The notes beneath the pieces were generated by a model, which made no database searches, was not told the DNA's origin, and worked only from the letters and a program-made list of their open reading frames with translations. Shown here piece by piece: positions 48,101 through 58,400 of a stretch of 64,000 nt of DNA. The translations under genes were made by a program, and so were the position numbers. Within the stretch, counting starts at the first letter, position 1. The number at the start of each line of letters is the position of its first letter. This DNA comes from Nigrospora sphaerica (Eukaryota; Ascomycota; Sordariomycetes; Amphisphaeriales; Apiosporaceae), in NCBI GenBank assembly GCA_018287875.1, contig JAGVVL010000002.1, positions 2,666,001 to 2,730,000 on the forward strand. The letters are read 5' to 3'.

Positions 48101-49981
48101 TTGTCCACTCTGTTTGCTAGGTTGCGAACAGATGGCGGTTTTCCTAATTGGAAGGGGTTTTGCCTCGGGTGGACGGGACGCGGAATCCTTCAACTTGTGG
48201 GCCGCGTTCTGGTATAGCCACGACAGCGGACACATGGCTCCCTCGCCCCGGAAAAAAAAATACAACGGCGTGCAAACATTCGCATGCAATCAGAGGGGAC
48301 TCATGTCTACTTCTCCTTTGCAACCTGGTGCAGGTGGCGCCCAGGCGGCGGTGCATATTGTTGCGGCGGCCGGGAATTTCTTGATGCGGGGCAGCGCCTG
48401 CACCTACCGATATAGTTGCATCGTTGGGTGGATGAATCGAGTGAGCCCTGGCTGGAGACGGGATTCAGGATGGACGAGTTGATGTACATCTTGTACACAT
48501 GCCACCCACTGAGGCCTACTGGCCTTCAGGGTCAGGCTGTGCAACAACCCGCCCCCCATGAGCCCGAATGGCATGCAGTTGAAAACTGGGTGACGCACCT
48601 AAGAACTTACCTTCCATCTCCTCCTGGTAGGCAGCCCGCCATGGACGCTCAGCGTCTATATCCCATACTTTTATACTGCATGCCTTATGCCCCCGCTCTC
48701 AAGGTAAATCGTGCTCCTATGGTACGTGGGCCGTCGGAGCAGGCGGGCGTTTCCCGCCAGACGGATGCGATGGTGAAACAACTTGGGTATGCCGTGGGGT
48801 TAATGGGTTTAGGTAGGTATCGCAGGTTCCATGGCTCGGGGGACTCGATGAGCGCTCCCGGAAGGTGGTGTTGGGGAGGGAGGTGACGTGTCTTTCGAGT
48901 ACATCACCACAGTTGCCTTTCCCCCAGCAGTAAAATCTCACACCGAGTCGTCTGTTTGAGGCTCGGCTAGATGGGCTTTTCACGTCTCAGAGCTCGGAAT
49001 GGCCCGTCTTGTTCTTCTGCCCAACGGCTTTTTCTGACTTATCAACCGTGGGATGTTCTGTCTGTCTACCCGACCGCCCGACCTTGCCTGCCAGCAGGAC
49101 TAGAGTCTCTTTTTTTTTCTTGGTCAATGGATGGTGGGAACGAAAAGCCTTTGTGGATCGATATGACAGGTACTGCCGCATCGGTACTGATGCATCGGCG
49201 ACGCAGACACGACACAACGACAATCCAACTTGCGACCGGGGGGTTCCCCTGTGCTGGCCCCTGCGACCCTGGGCGCTGGAGTCCCTGCCCGGCTCGTGGT
49301 TCAGATAGGTAGGTAGGTACTTCCTCATCGAGTAGGTGACCAAGCACGAACGGGTTAGGCAGGGAGAGGGAGAACTGGATGGAGGGGTATGGGAGAATGC
49401 ACGAGTGTGGGAGGGGATCCAGATGCCCTGGCATGCTCGTACGCCCCTCGACGCCCGCGGATTGCCGGCCTACCCTTACCCTCGGGCAACCCCCGGACAC
49501 TGGGATGGGAGCTCTGGGGATCCGGCCGCAGAGTGCGATGAATGCGACCGGCCTCTCCAGGTCTGCTCGGATGCTTGTCCGGCGATGGCAAGCCATGTGG
49601 GTAAGTGAGTAGGTAGGTAGGAAAGCAGGAACCCGGGTATGGATTTGCTTAGGTACTCCCGCAACCTACGCCGTGATCTAGATGGGCACGATGTGACGGA
49701 TGAGGACCCGTCTCGAGGTATGGACGCCCTCTACCGCTGAGGAGCCTCCACCACGCCAGGCGGCGACGCTTCCCACTCGCCTGTTGGTGCTGGCGCGCGC
49801 GCGAGCACAGGGCTACCGGCCGAACAGGGCTCGAAACGGTAACGACGCTACCGAACCTTGTCCAGGTCTTAGGCTCGACACTATCTGTCGTTTGAGGGGC
49901 CCCGAAAGGGCCCCCAGGACGCGCACGGCAGACGACGCAACCCAAGCCGAGCCGAGCCAGTTCGTGAGCCCCCCCGCCAGT

Positions 49982-50049
<68 letters not shown>

Positions 50050-51932
50050 CCGAGAGCCTTGTCCCGGCTGGCCTAACAGTACCTACGATGGACAGCCCCA
50101 CCCTCCCTCTCTCTGCCTTCATCACTAGGTTGTCTGCCGCCGGTCCACTATCCATTCATGGGGTACCCTTTCCCCCGTCCCCCTCCCCTGCTCCACGGCG
50201 ACGTGTGTGCGTGTGTGAAGAGATTGGGAGAGAGCGAGGGGCAGAGGGAAGCGTGAAGTAGTGTGGGTGTGGGTGGTGTGTGCAAGAATGTGGGTGTGCG
50301 TATACGTCGGGTGTACCCAGAGGTGCATGTCTGTGGATGTAAGTAGAGGTTTGTTAGGTACGTCTGCACGAGGAAAAAGCTCCTGCTGGCTCGGTAATTT
50401 TATGGGGTATAGCCACGGGCGACCGGTAAGGGAGAATACTGCCCACCATGCTGCAAGTCGGCCCTCCTAATCCAGCGATTCCGCCCTCTCTATGGCACGA
50501 CGCCCATCTTCTGGCCTTGACCGGCTGCCGTCAGTCAATCAGGGTCTGGACCTTGTCACGTCATACTCGCGACTAGTGCCGTGGTAGCAGGCGAGACGTG
50601 ATTGAGCCGGCCTCGCCAGCCTGACTGTCCGGTACCTGAACGGTCGATTTTCCTGCCTTTTCCACACCCCCCTTCCCCCTTCCCCCTCCCCTCCCCTCCC
50701 CATCTATCGTCTTTTGCCCGCTCCTGGGGGTAAGGAGAGGGGGGTCTAGTATGTACACCTCCCGTCCCATCCACTCCCATCCCACCTATCCCATGGGGTC
50801 CCATCCAACTATGTACGCGGTGGAGGTACACTCCACGCACCGTAGGGGTGCGCTGGTACCTGGAACATATCGTCGACTTGTCCCCCAGTCGGTCCCGCTG
50901 CCCTCGCACCTCTTGTATGGCCCAGCCCAGCTCTTGGCCCAAAGCATGCATACCCATGTCTGTCCAACGCGGCCGACTTACACAGACATACATCGCCGAA
51001 CCCACAGCTGCTTGCCGTCCCTTGTCGTCGAAATGAAGAATTGTTCCACCGGAACCTCCTGGCGAATGCCAATCCCCTCGAGCCTTGCCCAATCTCACGC
51101 CTCTCTTGGGGGAAGCAACGGACCCGGGCCCCTCCTGCCCCCTCCGCCTATCGTTCGTCCGCCTAGGGCCTGCCTATACTCCAGGCCCGCCTCCCCTGCC
51201 TTTGTGATACATAGATAGCCCTGAGCCTCCCGCCTCACCATGTACCCGTTAGGGACAGGCTCACTTGAGAGGTTTCATCCCGTCCCCCGTCCGTCCTAGC
51301 TGTGGTTGCTGTCGTCACCTTCGTCGCCGTCGTCGCCGTCGTGCCTGCCGTTGCTGTACCGGGGCCTTCCTTCGCCCCGTCGTCCGTTGGCTCCGCCTTG
51401 CAAACACACCTCCCACCTGCTCTCCCGCGCCCAGGAACCCCAACAACAACCACAACAACACCACAAACAAAAAAAAAGCTGGTGGATCTCGGGAACCCGG
51501 ATTGACGCCCTTCTATACTCGTGTGGACCATAAAAAGCCCGGGGTTCTCGATACATGCCACGGCTTGTTTCTTTTTCACCTTGCAGCCCAGACATTCCCC
51601 GAACCACACTTTCGTCACCACCATCGTCTTCGTGCTCCTGTCCCGGCCGGCTCCCTGTCCCCTGCTCTCACCGCCAACCTCGTCCGTGAGTGAACACTTG
51701 CCCGGCCCAGGTCGGCACCTAGTCGTGCGTCCTCGAACCCCGGACTGACCCGGAGCCGCCCAGTCAACCTACTGTGTGGTGAACATAAGAGAGCACCGCA
51801 AACCCACCTGGGCATCTATCCAAACTCTTCACCCACACACATCGACAACTGCTACAACAACAAAGGACAACATACACACATATAACTTACCTACTTCTCA
51901 CACCACGCACCACCTCTGCCTAATCCATCATC
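42103..51932. other. 9.8-kb gene-poor region
   Basis: No reading frame here looks like a real protein: the longest (46487-47221, minus, 244 codons) has scattered Arg/Ser/Pro composition and no family resemblance. The region is rich in TAGGTAGGTAC / GTACCTAC elements, for example near 43722, 46190-46330, 47262, 47615, 48808, 49306-49320 and 49609-49621. It also contains a long AG microsatellite (49985-50048) and GT-rich runs near 50200-50340. The last ~700 nt (from about 51240) are pyrimidine-rich and likely form the leader of the microprotein gene, possibly with a spliced 5' exon. Confidence 0.5.
49985..50048. repeat. (AG)32 microsatellite
   Basis: An uninterrupted alternating AG run of 64 nt. 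Open frames across it translate as Arg-Glu repeats and should not be taken as genes. Length is likely variable between isolates. Confidence 0.95.
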
Positions 51933-52097
51933 ATGGCCGTCGCCAGCAACTGCGCACACTCATTCAAGATGATCAAGTCGGACAACACGCTCATCCAGTG
52001 GACGTGTAATCTGTGCTACTCCGGAGGCCACTGGTGGATCTTTGAATGCCGGTACTGTAAGATCAAGACGTGCCGAGCCTGCGTGCACAACGTCTAA
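51933..52097 (+). CDS. 54-residue cysteine-rich microprotein, probable zinc-binding
   Basis: A short single-exon ORF starts MAVASNCAHSFKMIKS and ends KTCRACVHNV. It has seven cysteines (7, 25, 28, 39, 42, 47, 50), with histidines at 9, 33 and 52. The pattern C-x2-C-x10-C-x2-C-x4-C-x2-C resembles a ZZ/RING-like or treble-clef zinc site. The surrounding residues (IQWTCNLCYSGGHWWIFECRYCKIKTCRAC) are clearly protein-like, with Trp and aromatic residues. It has no signal peptide and no membrane segment, so it is probably intracellular. The ATG lies in good context (CATCATCATGGCC) after a leader-like pyrimidine-rich stretch. I think similar small proteins exist in other filamentous fungi, but I know no function. 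Confidence 0.8.
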   Translation: MAVASNCAHSFKMIKSDNTLIQWTCNLCYSGGHWWIFECRYCKIKTCRACVHNV

Positions 52098-54145
52098 GGT
52101 CGACGCCGACCGTCGGGGGCGAGAAAATGCAGATCTCCGGTATGTCTGGCCGCGAGCCAAGGCAGCTGTCCTGCCATGGGCAGAAGCCGCCCTCAGCAGC
52201 AAATTCTGACTGCCGGCAGGTGGGCGAGATGGCATGTGCTCGGTTGTTTTCCAAGACACAGGGCGAAACGGCCAAAAGGGGGCGTTGCTTCGGCCAGGCG
52301 AGAACCGCGGAGGGGCACTCAACGACCGGGGACAAGCATGACCCTGCGAGCCCATCGATTTCTTCAGCAAGCACCTCGTATGCCAAGAGATTCGGCCAGG
52401 CGGCGACTATGTTCTGGAAGCCTTCGTTCCTGTTATTTGGAGGGGGACGAGCCGTCATCCGTGGGCACCCGTTTTGCAGCGAGCCGCGGTGGGTATTTCA
52501 CAGATCCACCATCACACAACGTTTCAACTTGCCCTTGTTTCAACCTGCCAGGGCCGGCCTCGTCTGCGAGCTCGGGAACCGGGCGCCGGGCTGCGGTCTC
52601 CCCCCTTTCTCTTTCCTTTTCTTCTCCCACTGTGTTTCTACGTCTTTGTTGCTGTTCACGGGCGCCAGAAAGCGAGGCCGGGGGGTGGTTGCGCATTAGA
52701 AGAGGCGGATCCTCATTGAAGCAAACGGAAAAGTCTCGGTTGGATCTGGAGTACGGTCACTGCTTTTTTCAAGGCTGCGTGTTGAGTTCTCGTTTTCCCT
52801 GGGCAGGCGTTGGTTATTACGGACGGGCAAGATGGGGTCATACAAGGCTGGTGTCATGAGGCGTTCAAAGAAATACAATCTTGATGTGCTACGTACAGGC
52901 GTCCCTGAAGCCGTTGATGCAGTGCTGTTCCGCGGCCAACTAGTGATTGGCCGGGCGGGGGCGGCGGGACATGACGGAACATGATAGTTTGCGCACTATC
53001 AAGATGGGTTTTGCCGTGTCTTGGGTCGACGAGGTAGGAGGCTGGCCGGTGCACAAACGCGCGCACAGTCAGCGTTTGAGCATCGTTAGCCCGCCAGCCC
53101 GCGGGCTCTCCAAACAAGGCGGCAATTGCAAGTGGCCCCCCCTCCCTACAGGGCTGTTGGGAGCACATGCCGAGCCAACCACGGCTCGCTCGTGAAGGAA
53201 CCCACGACGAGAGAAAGTAGACTGAAGTCGCTAGGTCGGTACCCAAGAAAGGTACGCGGGTACAGTCGGCCAAAGGGCATCGAGCAGACCTGTCGTGTGG
53301 CTAGAGCCGGCCGTGGTCGTTGATAGGCCGCGGCTCAGGAGGTTCTGCCACGTTGCATCTGGTTGAGGTATGTGTCTGGTTCCGGGGCTTTTGGCGTGGC
53401 ACAAAGCGTCGGTTGAGCCCAACTCAACATGTCCAAGATACGCGGGGGCCGGGGCTCCTAAACAGAGTGTTGTGTAACCTGTCAGATGAAAATGCCCGAC
53501 GCCACGCGAAAGGGGGGGAGAGGGGGCGGAAGGGTAGTCACAAACGGCGCAGTCCTCCCGTCCCGTGGACCCCTGCTCGACCATGGGCTACCATGGCCAA
53601 TTTGCGCCCTGCCATGTGCGGCTCGGAAGCGAGAGGCAGGGAGCGGGTGGGCGAGGGAGAGGAGAGAAGACGGGGGCAGAGAAAGGGCCAGGCGCGCGAC
53701 TAGCGGAGAGGCGAGCAACCGGGAGGGCGGGGAGACGGACGAGGGGCGACGGGGAGACGAGGCCCGCAAGGGACGTCCCGGGTCGCACACCGTACGGCAC
53801 GCGCAGGCGGTTGCGCAGCCGTCCTTTCCCACGGAAGCCCTGCTCCGTCACATCGTCAGGCTTCCCTGCCGCCTGGCGGCTTGTCTCCAGTCCCGCGACA
53901 CGTGGAAGCCGGTCGATTGGCACGTATGTACAAGCAGGATGGATGATGCCGCCGCCGCCATTTGCCCTTCTCGTTCTATCCTCTCAACCCCCCCCCTTTT
54001 TGCGCCGGCAATACTGCGGGCAAGTACCGCTGTTCCCCCTTCCACCCCGCTAAACCTCTCCTCTTCCTCCTCCCCCCCTCCCTTGGTCCTTGACGATGGC
54101 ACCACTCTCGGCAGATCTCGGCGGCCCCCGTCACGTCATCCAGGC
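52098..54145. other. Intergenic, 3' of microprotein gene to MOSC gene
   Basis: About 2 kb. Likely includes the microprotein 3' UTR and the MOSC gene 3' end. Open frames at 52176-52859 and 53486-54238 are Arg/Gly/Pro-rich and not convincing. Poly-C and poly-T runs are frequent near 53985-54090. Confidence 0.45.
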
Positions 54146-55424
54146 CTAGCCAGGCCATTGCCAGACCGAACGGGCGGCGCTGCGCTTCGTTACCGACACC
54201 GCGTCGCCCACGGCGATGTCAGCAGCATCGGTGAGTGACATCAGGAATGCGTATCTCCCGAAGACGGGCGACCACTTGTTCCCCGCGTCCACCCGGCGGT
54301 CCTTCATCAGTTTCTTCAGCAGCGTCCCGGCCTCGCCCTCACCAAACCGCCCCGTGTCGTAGTCGATATTGATGGATCTGCACCGCCCGCAATTGGCTGT
54401 GAGGGCCAGGCGCGCCGCGGCTTGTTTGTCCTCGCCGCCGTAGACCTGCAGCTCCGTCCAAAAGTCTTCGTCCCACGCCACGTCGCCATCCACGACGATG
54501 TTCTGCAACGTTCAGCGTCGGTATTGTTCCCAACCCAACCCCCACCACGGAAAGGAGTAGTAGTTCCGGATGGCATTCCGGTACCCTAGGTAGCCAGGAG
54601 GCGGGGGCAACAACAGTGAAACAGTAGGCGGCCGCAAGGAGCCACAAAGGGGACGACGGTTGCTTACCGGCCGGAACCGCATCATGTCGGCCGACGTGCC
54701 GGGGGGCAGCCGGACGCTCACGTCGCGCAGCGAGGCCTCGGTCGCAACGAGGAAGGGGGCCGCCTCATTGAAGGTCAGCCAGTCGGGCGCCTCGGGGGCC
54801 GCGCCGCCGGTCACGTACGCCGCGAGCGACGACAGCGAGGCGCGCCAGGAGCCCGGCGGCGAGACCGCGGCCCGCGGCGAGTGGGCGAGCACGGCACGCT
54901 GCCCGTCCCCAATGTAGACGAGCCGGGCGTCGAAGCCGAGGCAGGCGGCGAACCAGCCGTCAAAGGCCGGCCCCATCCGGTAGGCCTGCGTCGCGGACCC
55001 GAAGAGCCGAACCTCGACCGTCGCCAGCCCCGCCGTGTCGGGCCGCAGCGGGACCCGGAGGGGCGCGCGCGGCTCCGTCGCCGCCTCCCCGGCCTCTCCC
55101 GCGGGCGGGCGGTACGTCACCACGATGTCGTCGCCCTCGACGTCCTGGAACAGGCGGGCGCACGCGGGGAAGGCTATGATCTGCACGTTGGTCAGGCCCC
55201 CGTCGGCCTCGACCTTGAGCAGCATGTAGCGGCGGTCGTACTCGAGGCCCTGCTGCCGTAGCCTCGCCCGCGGCACCGCCATGGGCCGGAGGGCCTTGAT
55301 GGGGTACGCGTATATCTAGAGGCGGGGGTTTTTCCGCCGCCGGTCAGCGCCCGCTTTTCCGGCCCGTTCCCGCGCCCCCTCCCCTCCCCGGTGCTTCCGG
55401 GTGACATGCCTGTGTGATCCTCAT
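54146..55424 (-). CDS. MOSC-domain protein (mARC-like molybdenum cofactor enzyme)
   Basis: Three exons, 55424-55410 (15 nt, MRITQ), 55315-54668 and 54502-54146, give about 339 residues. The first intron has a GC donor (CAG|GCATGT) and a CTCTAG acceptor, and gives the family-typical start MRITQIYAYPIKALRPM. The second (GTAAGC...TTGCAG) joins MMRFRP to NIVVDGDVAWDED. The N-terminal beta-barrel domain (YDRRYMLLKVEADGGLTNVQ) is followed by the MOSC domain with NCGRCRSINIDYDTG; Cys262 is the likely molybdenum ligand by analogy with mARC. Such proteins reduce N-hydroxylated compounds, but the substrate of this one is unknown. No mitochondrial signal or membrane anchor is seen at this N-terminus. 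Confidence 0.9.
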
Positions 55425-58400
55425 GTTTCCCCCCTTGCTGCGTGGACGGAAGGAGGATTTTGGTGCAACGGAAGGTTGGGTGAGACGAAGAAGCCTTCTC
55501 TCCTGCTTTGCGGGGGCTGCTCTACTCTGCTGTGCCCCCGCGCCGTGAAATGCCGTGCCGCCTTTTATCCTATTCGGGGACAGCGAGCGCCGGAGATATC
55601 CGGCTCTAATTTCGGGAGCCCAATCGGGTAATCTTTTCCCAGAGGAATGTGACCTGTCCAAAACGGTAATGCTTAGAGCCATGACGCTTACGTAAAGCAA
55701 AAGCCGTTCCTCCCCTTTCATTCCCTCAATGTATAATGGGAAGGTGCGAGGACCGAACATTTCAGGGAACGCCGATATTGTCTGTTTCTGCGTCGTTCAC
55801 TACGGCACACAAGCCCCATGGTTCAAGGAGTAGGCTGCTCCAGAGTCCAGTTTGGGCTATACGAAATAGGATTCACATCTGAGAAGGGCGTGCAATGCTA
55901 GGCTGCGCCCCACCCTGGCGGATTCGCGGAGTGGCAGAGGCAGGTAGTACCTTGCGCGACTATGCAAAGCCTAAGTCATAATAAGGCAGCAAGCTCAGGA
56001 CGCACTGGCATTCCGAGTCATTCGCCGTTACCCGATCTACCAGGTTCGTCTCGTGGCCGCACGAGAGATGACAATCCGCCGGTGTTCGAAAAGAAAAGGG
56101 TGCAGAGACGCCGCAGTATCGACTCCGAGATAGCTCCATAACACAGGGCATCCACATCGTATGGGGGGGAGTTGGCGCGGGCGCGTGTTCTTCGGCGTCC
56201 GGTTAATCCAAAATGCAGCTGCGTGCTTCGAAAGGCTGCTGATTTTGTTGCCCAGGCCTATGCTTCGTCCGTTGCGTCCCCTTAGTATCCGTACGCGGCA
56301 CGCCCGAGCCGGCCCGGCCCGGCCCCTTTTTACATTGGTAAAGGACGACTCCCCGCCGTTCGCCGCCCGACTATCCCTCACGATGGAGAGAATATAGTGG
56401 AGACCGATGTCGTACCGGTGCCCCGTGACGTGACGTACCACGAAAGCTCACTATGGGGTCATAAACCATGGTCACGATAATGTGACGTTGGGAGGAGGGT
56501 GCTCGCGGTTCGATGTCCATAGCGGGTCTAGATCACCACGCGCTCAGACCGTGGCGGGACTCGCGGCTCCCCGAGGTCGGAGAACCCACGACGAGGATCA
56601 AACGATGGCCTCAGACCGTTCCGCGAGTCCTCTATTCGCCATCAGTAGCTGGCTTTTACTTGTTTCCACCATCATGGAAATGGCTTGTGTGAAGACTATT
56701 GGCCGGGGCCGCCCTTACCTTCGGGGGGATTCAGTCGGCTGGCCGATATGGCCTGCTTAATCGGACCCATCGTCCACCACGGCTTGGTGGCCGCACTATC
56801 ATCGGTCCACGGCTATCGTCTTTCCGCGTCACCTTTGCCCCTTGCCTTCTTTACGACGGGGCCAACCAACGACAGCCATGGGGCCAGGCTGGCAAACCTG
56901 AAGGGCTGCTTGCGAGTCCATCGAATCATACAGCGAGCAAATCGGTATTAATGAGTGTTTCCTTACGTTCGGGCAGTCAATAACGGGCAGAATCAAGCAA
57001 TCTTCTCCAAAGCATCATCAACGTTGTCGAAGGGACGACCCTTGGGCCTGGAGTGAGTGAGCACGGTTGCTTCACGGGCCATTGCTTGCGGACAGCCCTG
57101 CGGCGATATGGATTGACCTAGTCGTCGGCGAACGCCGCAAATAGCACGGCGGATAGCGACGGCGGGCATGACAGGGCCGCGGGTAGCACCCGGCCGCCCC
57201 GGCGCACACGAGCAACAGATGGCACCTAACGGTCTTTCTTGTCTTCACGCCGCCCACGACGAGGCTGCTTCACCGCATGACCACCGTGGGGGCCCGGCAT
57301 TGGCAGGGCCGCTGGGGCCGGGGCTGTGCTTCGGCGTCAGTTTCTTTCGTTTCGTGCTTGTCAATCCCCAAGGGAGCACCCGACGCGCGGTCAGGCGGCT
57401 CGAGCCCACGTGTACGCGTTTTGTGGTGGGCGAGAAGTCGTTCGTGCGAACTCGAGGTTCGCCGGACCCCTCCCCCCAAGCCGTGTGCGGCTACGCTTCG
57501 ATAGACCGGCTGACGTGACAATTGCCCAGGGACTAACGGGCGACTTCGTCATATGCGGGCCCCGGGGGCGCTACTGCCGCGGACTGGTCGTCATCCGTAT
57601 CACGCCGGTGGTTTTCCTTTTCCGGAAGGAGAGCGAGGCGGCGGGACGGGCACGCAGGCGGACAGCAAACACGTGGCAAGCTGCTTTGGCAGCAGTAGGG
57701 GAGTTTGTGTGACTGCACGGCAAGCTGGGAACTGGTGTGCCCTCAGCTCAAACAAGAGAGAGCTGATTCGTTCCTGGGGCCATGGCATGAAGCGAGCGTG
57801 GGGCGGTTGGTTTTCACAGGGCCACGACTAACTCTCATCAGCGCCTAGTTGGGGACTAGAGACCGGATCGCACAACATCGAGATGAGCTGGCGGGAGGAT
57901 CGTCGCTGTCAGCCGCCTGGACGATCCCAAGAGTTTCCCCAGGCATTAATGGTTCCACATTCCCGGGTAAGAAGGGGGGAACTTCTGGTGATCCTGGTTC
58001 CACGATGCCGCTCGCTGGGGCAGGGTGGAAGGCTCGAGGAAGGCAAGCAGCTGCCAAAACAGAATATGGTTTCCTAAGCGGTTGCTGTGCTTCCGGTACC
58101 ACCGGAATGGTCCAGCCGCGGTAAAGGAGCGGCCGAGGTGCCGGACGCCGGAACGGGGGTTTATGCGGCGTAACCTCCTAAGCAAAGGCGCTTTCCTTCG
58201 TGAGGCACGCGGCCAAGGTCACGGCGCTGCTGTGCGCACACGAGGGCGGAAAAGCGGAATATGGGAGGGGAACAGGGCTACAGTTTACCGACCGTAGGGT
58301 GCGACAGAGGGCTGGCAAGTGTGACGCCATATCAAAGGCGCGCGCGCGCGCGTGGTGAGAATCAGAAGAGCTGACGACAGTTCGGGGAGGGGGGAATGAA

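Noticed and set aside
49700..50261. Frames encoding long Arg-Glu repeats
   Set aside because: They are translations of the (AG)32 microsatellite and have no flanking protein-like sequence.
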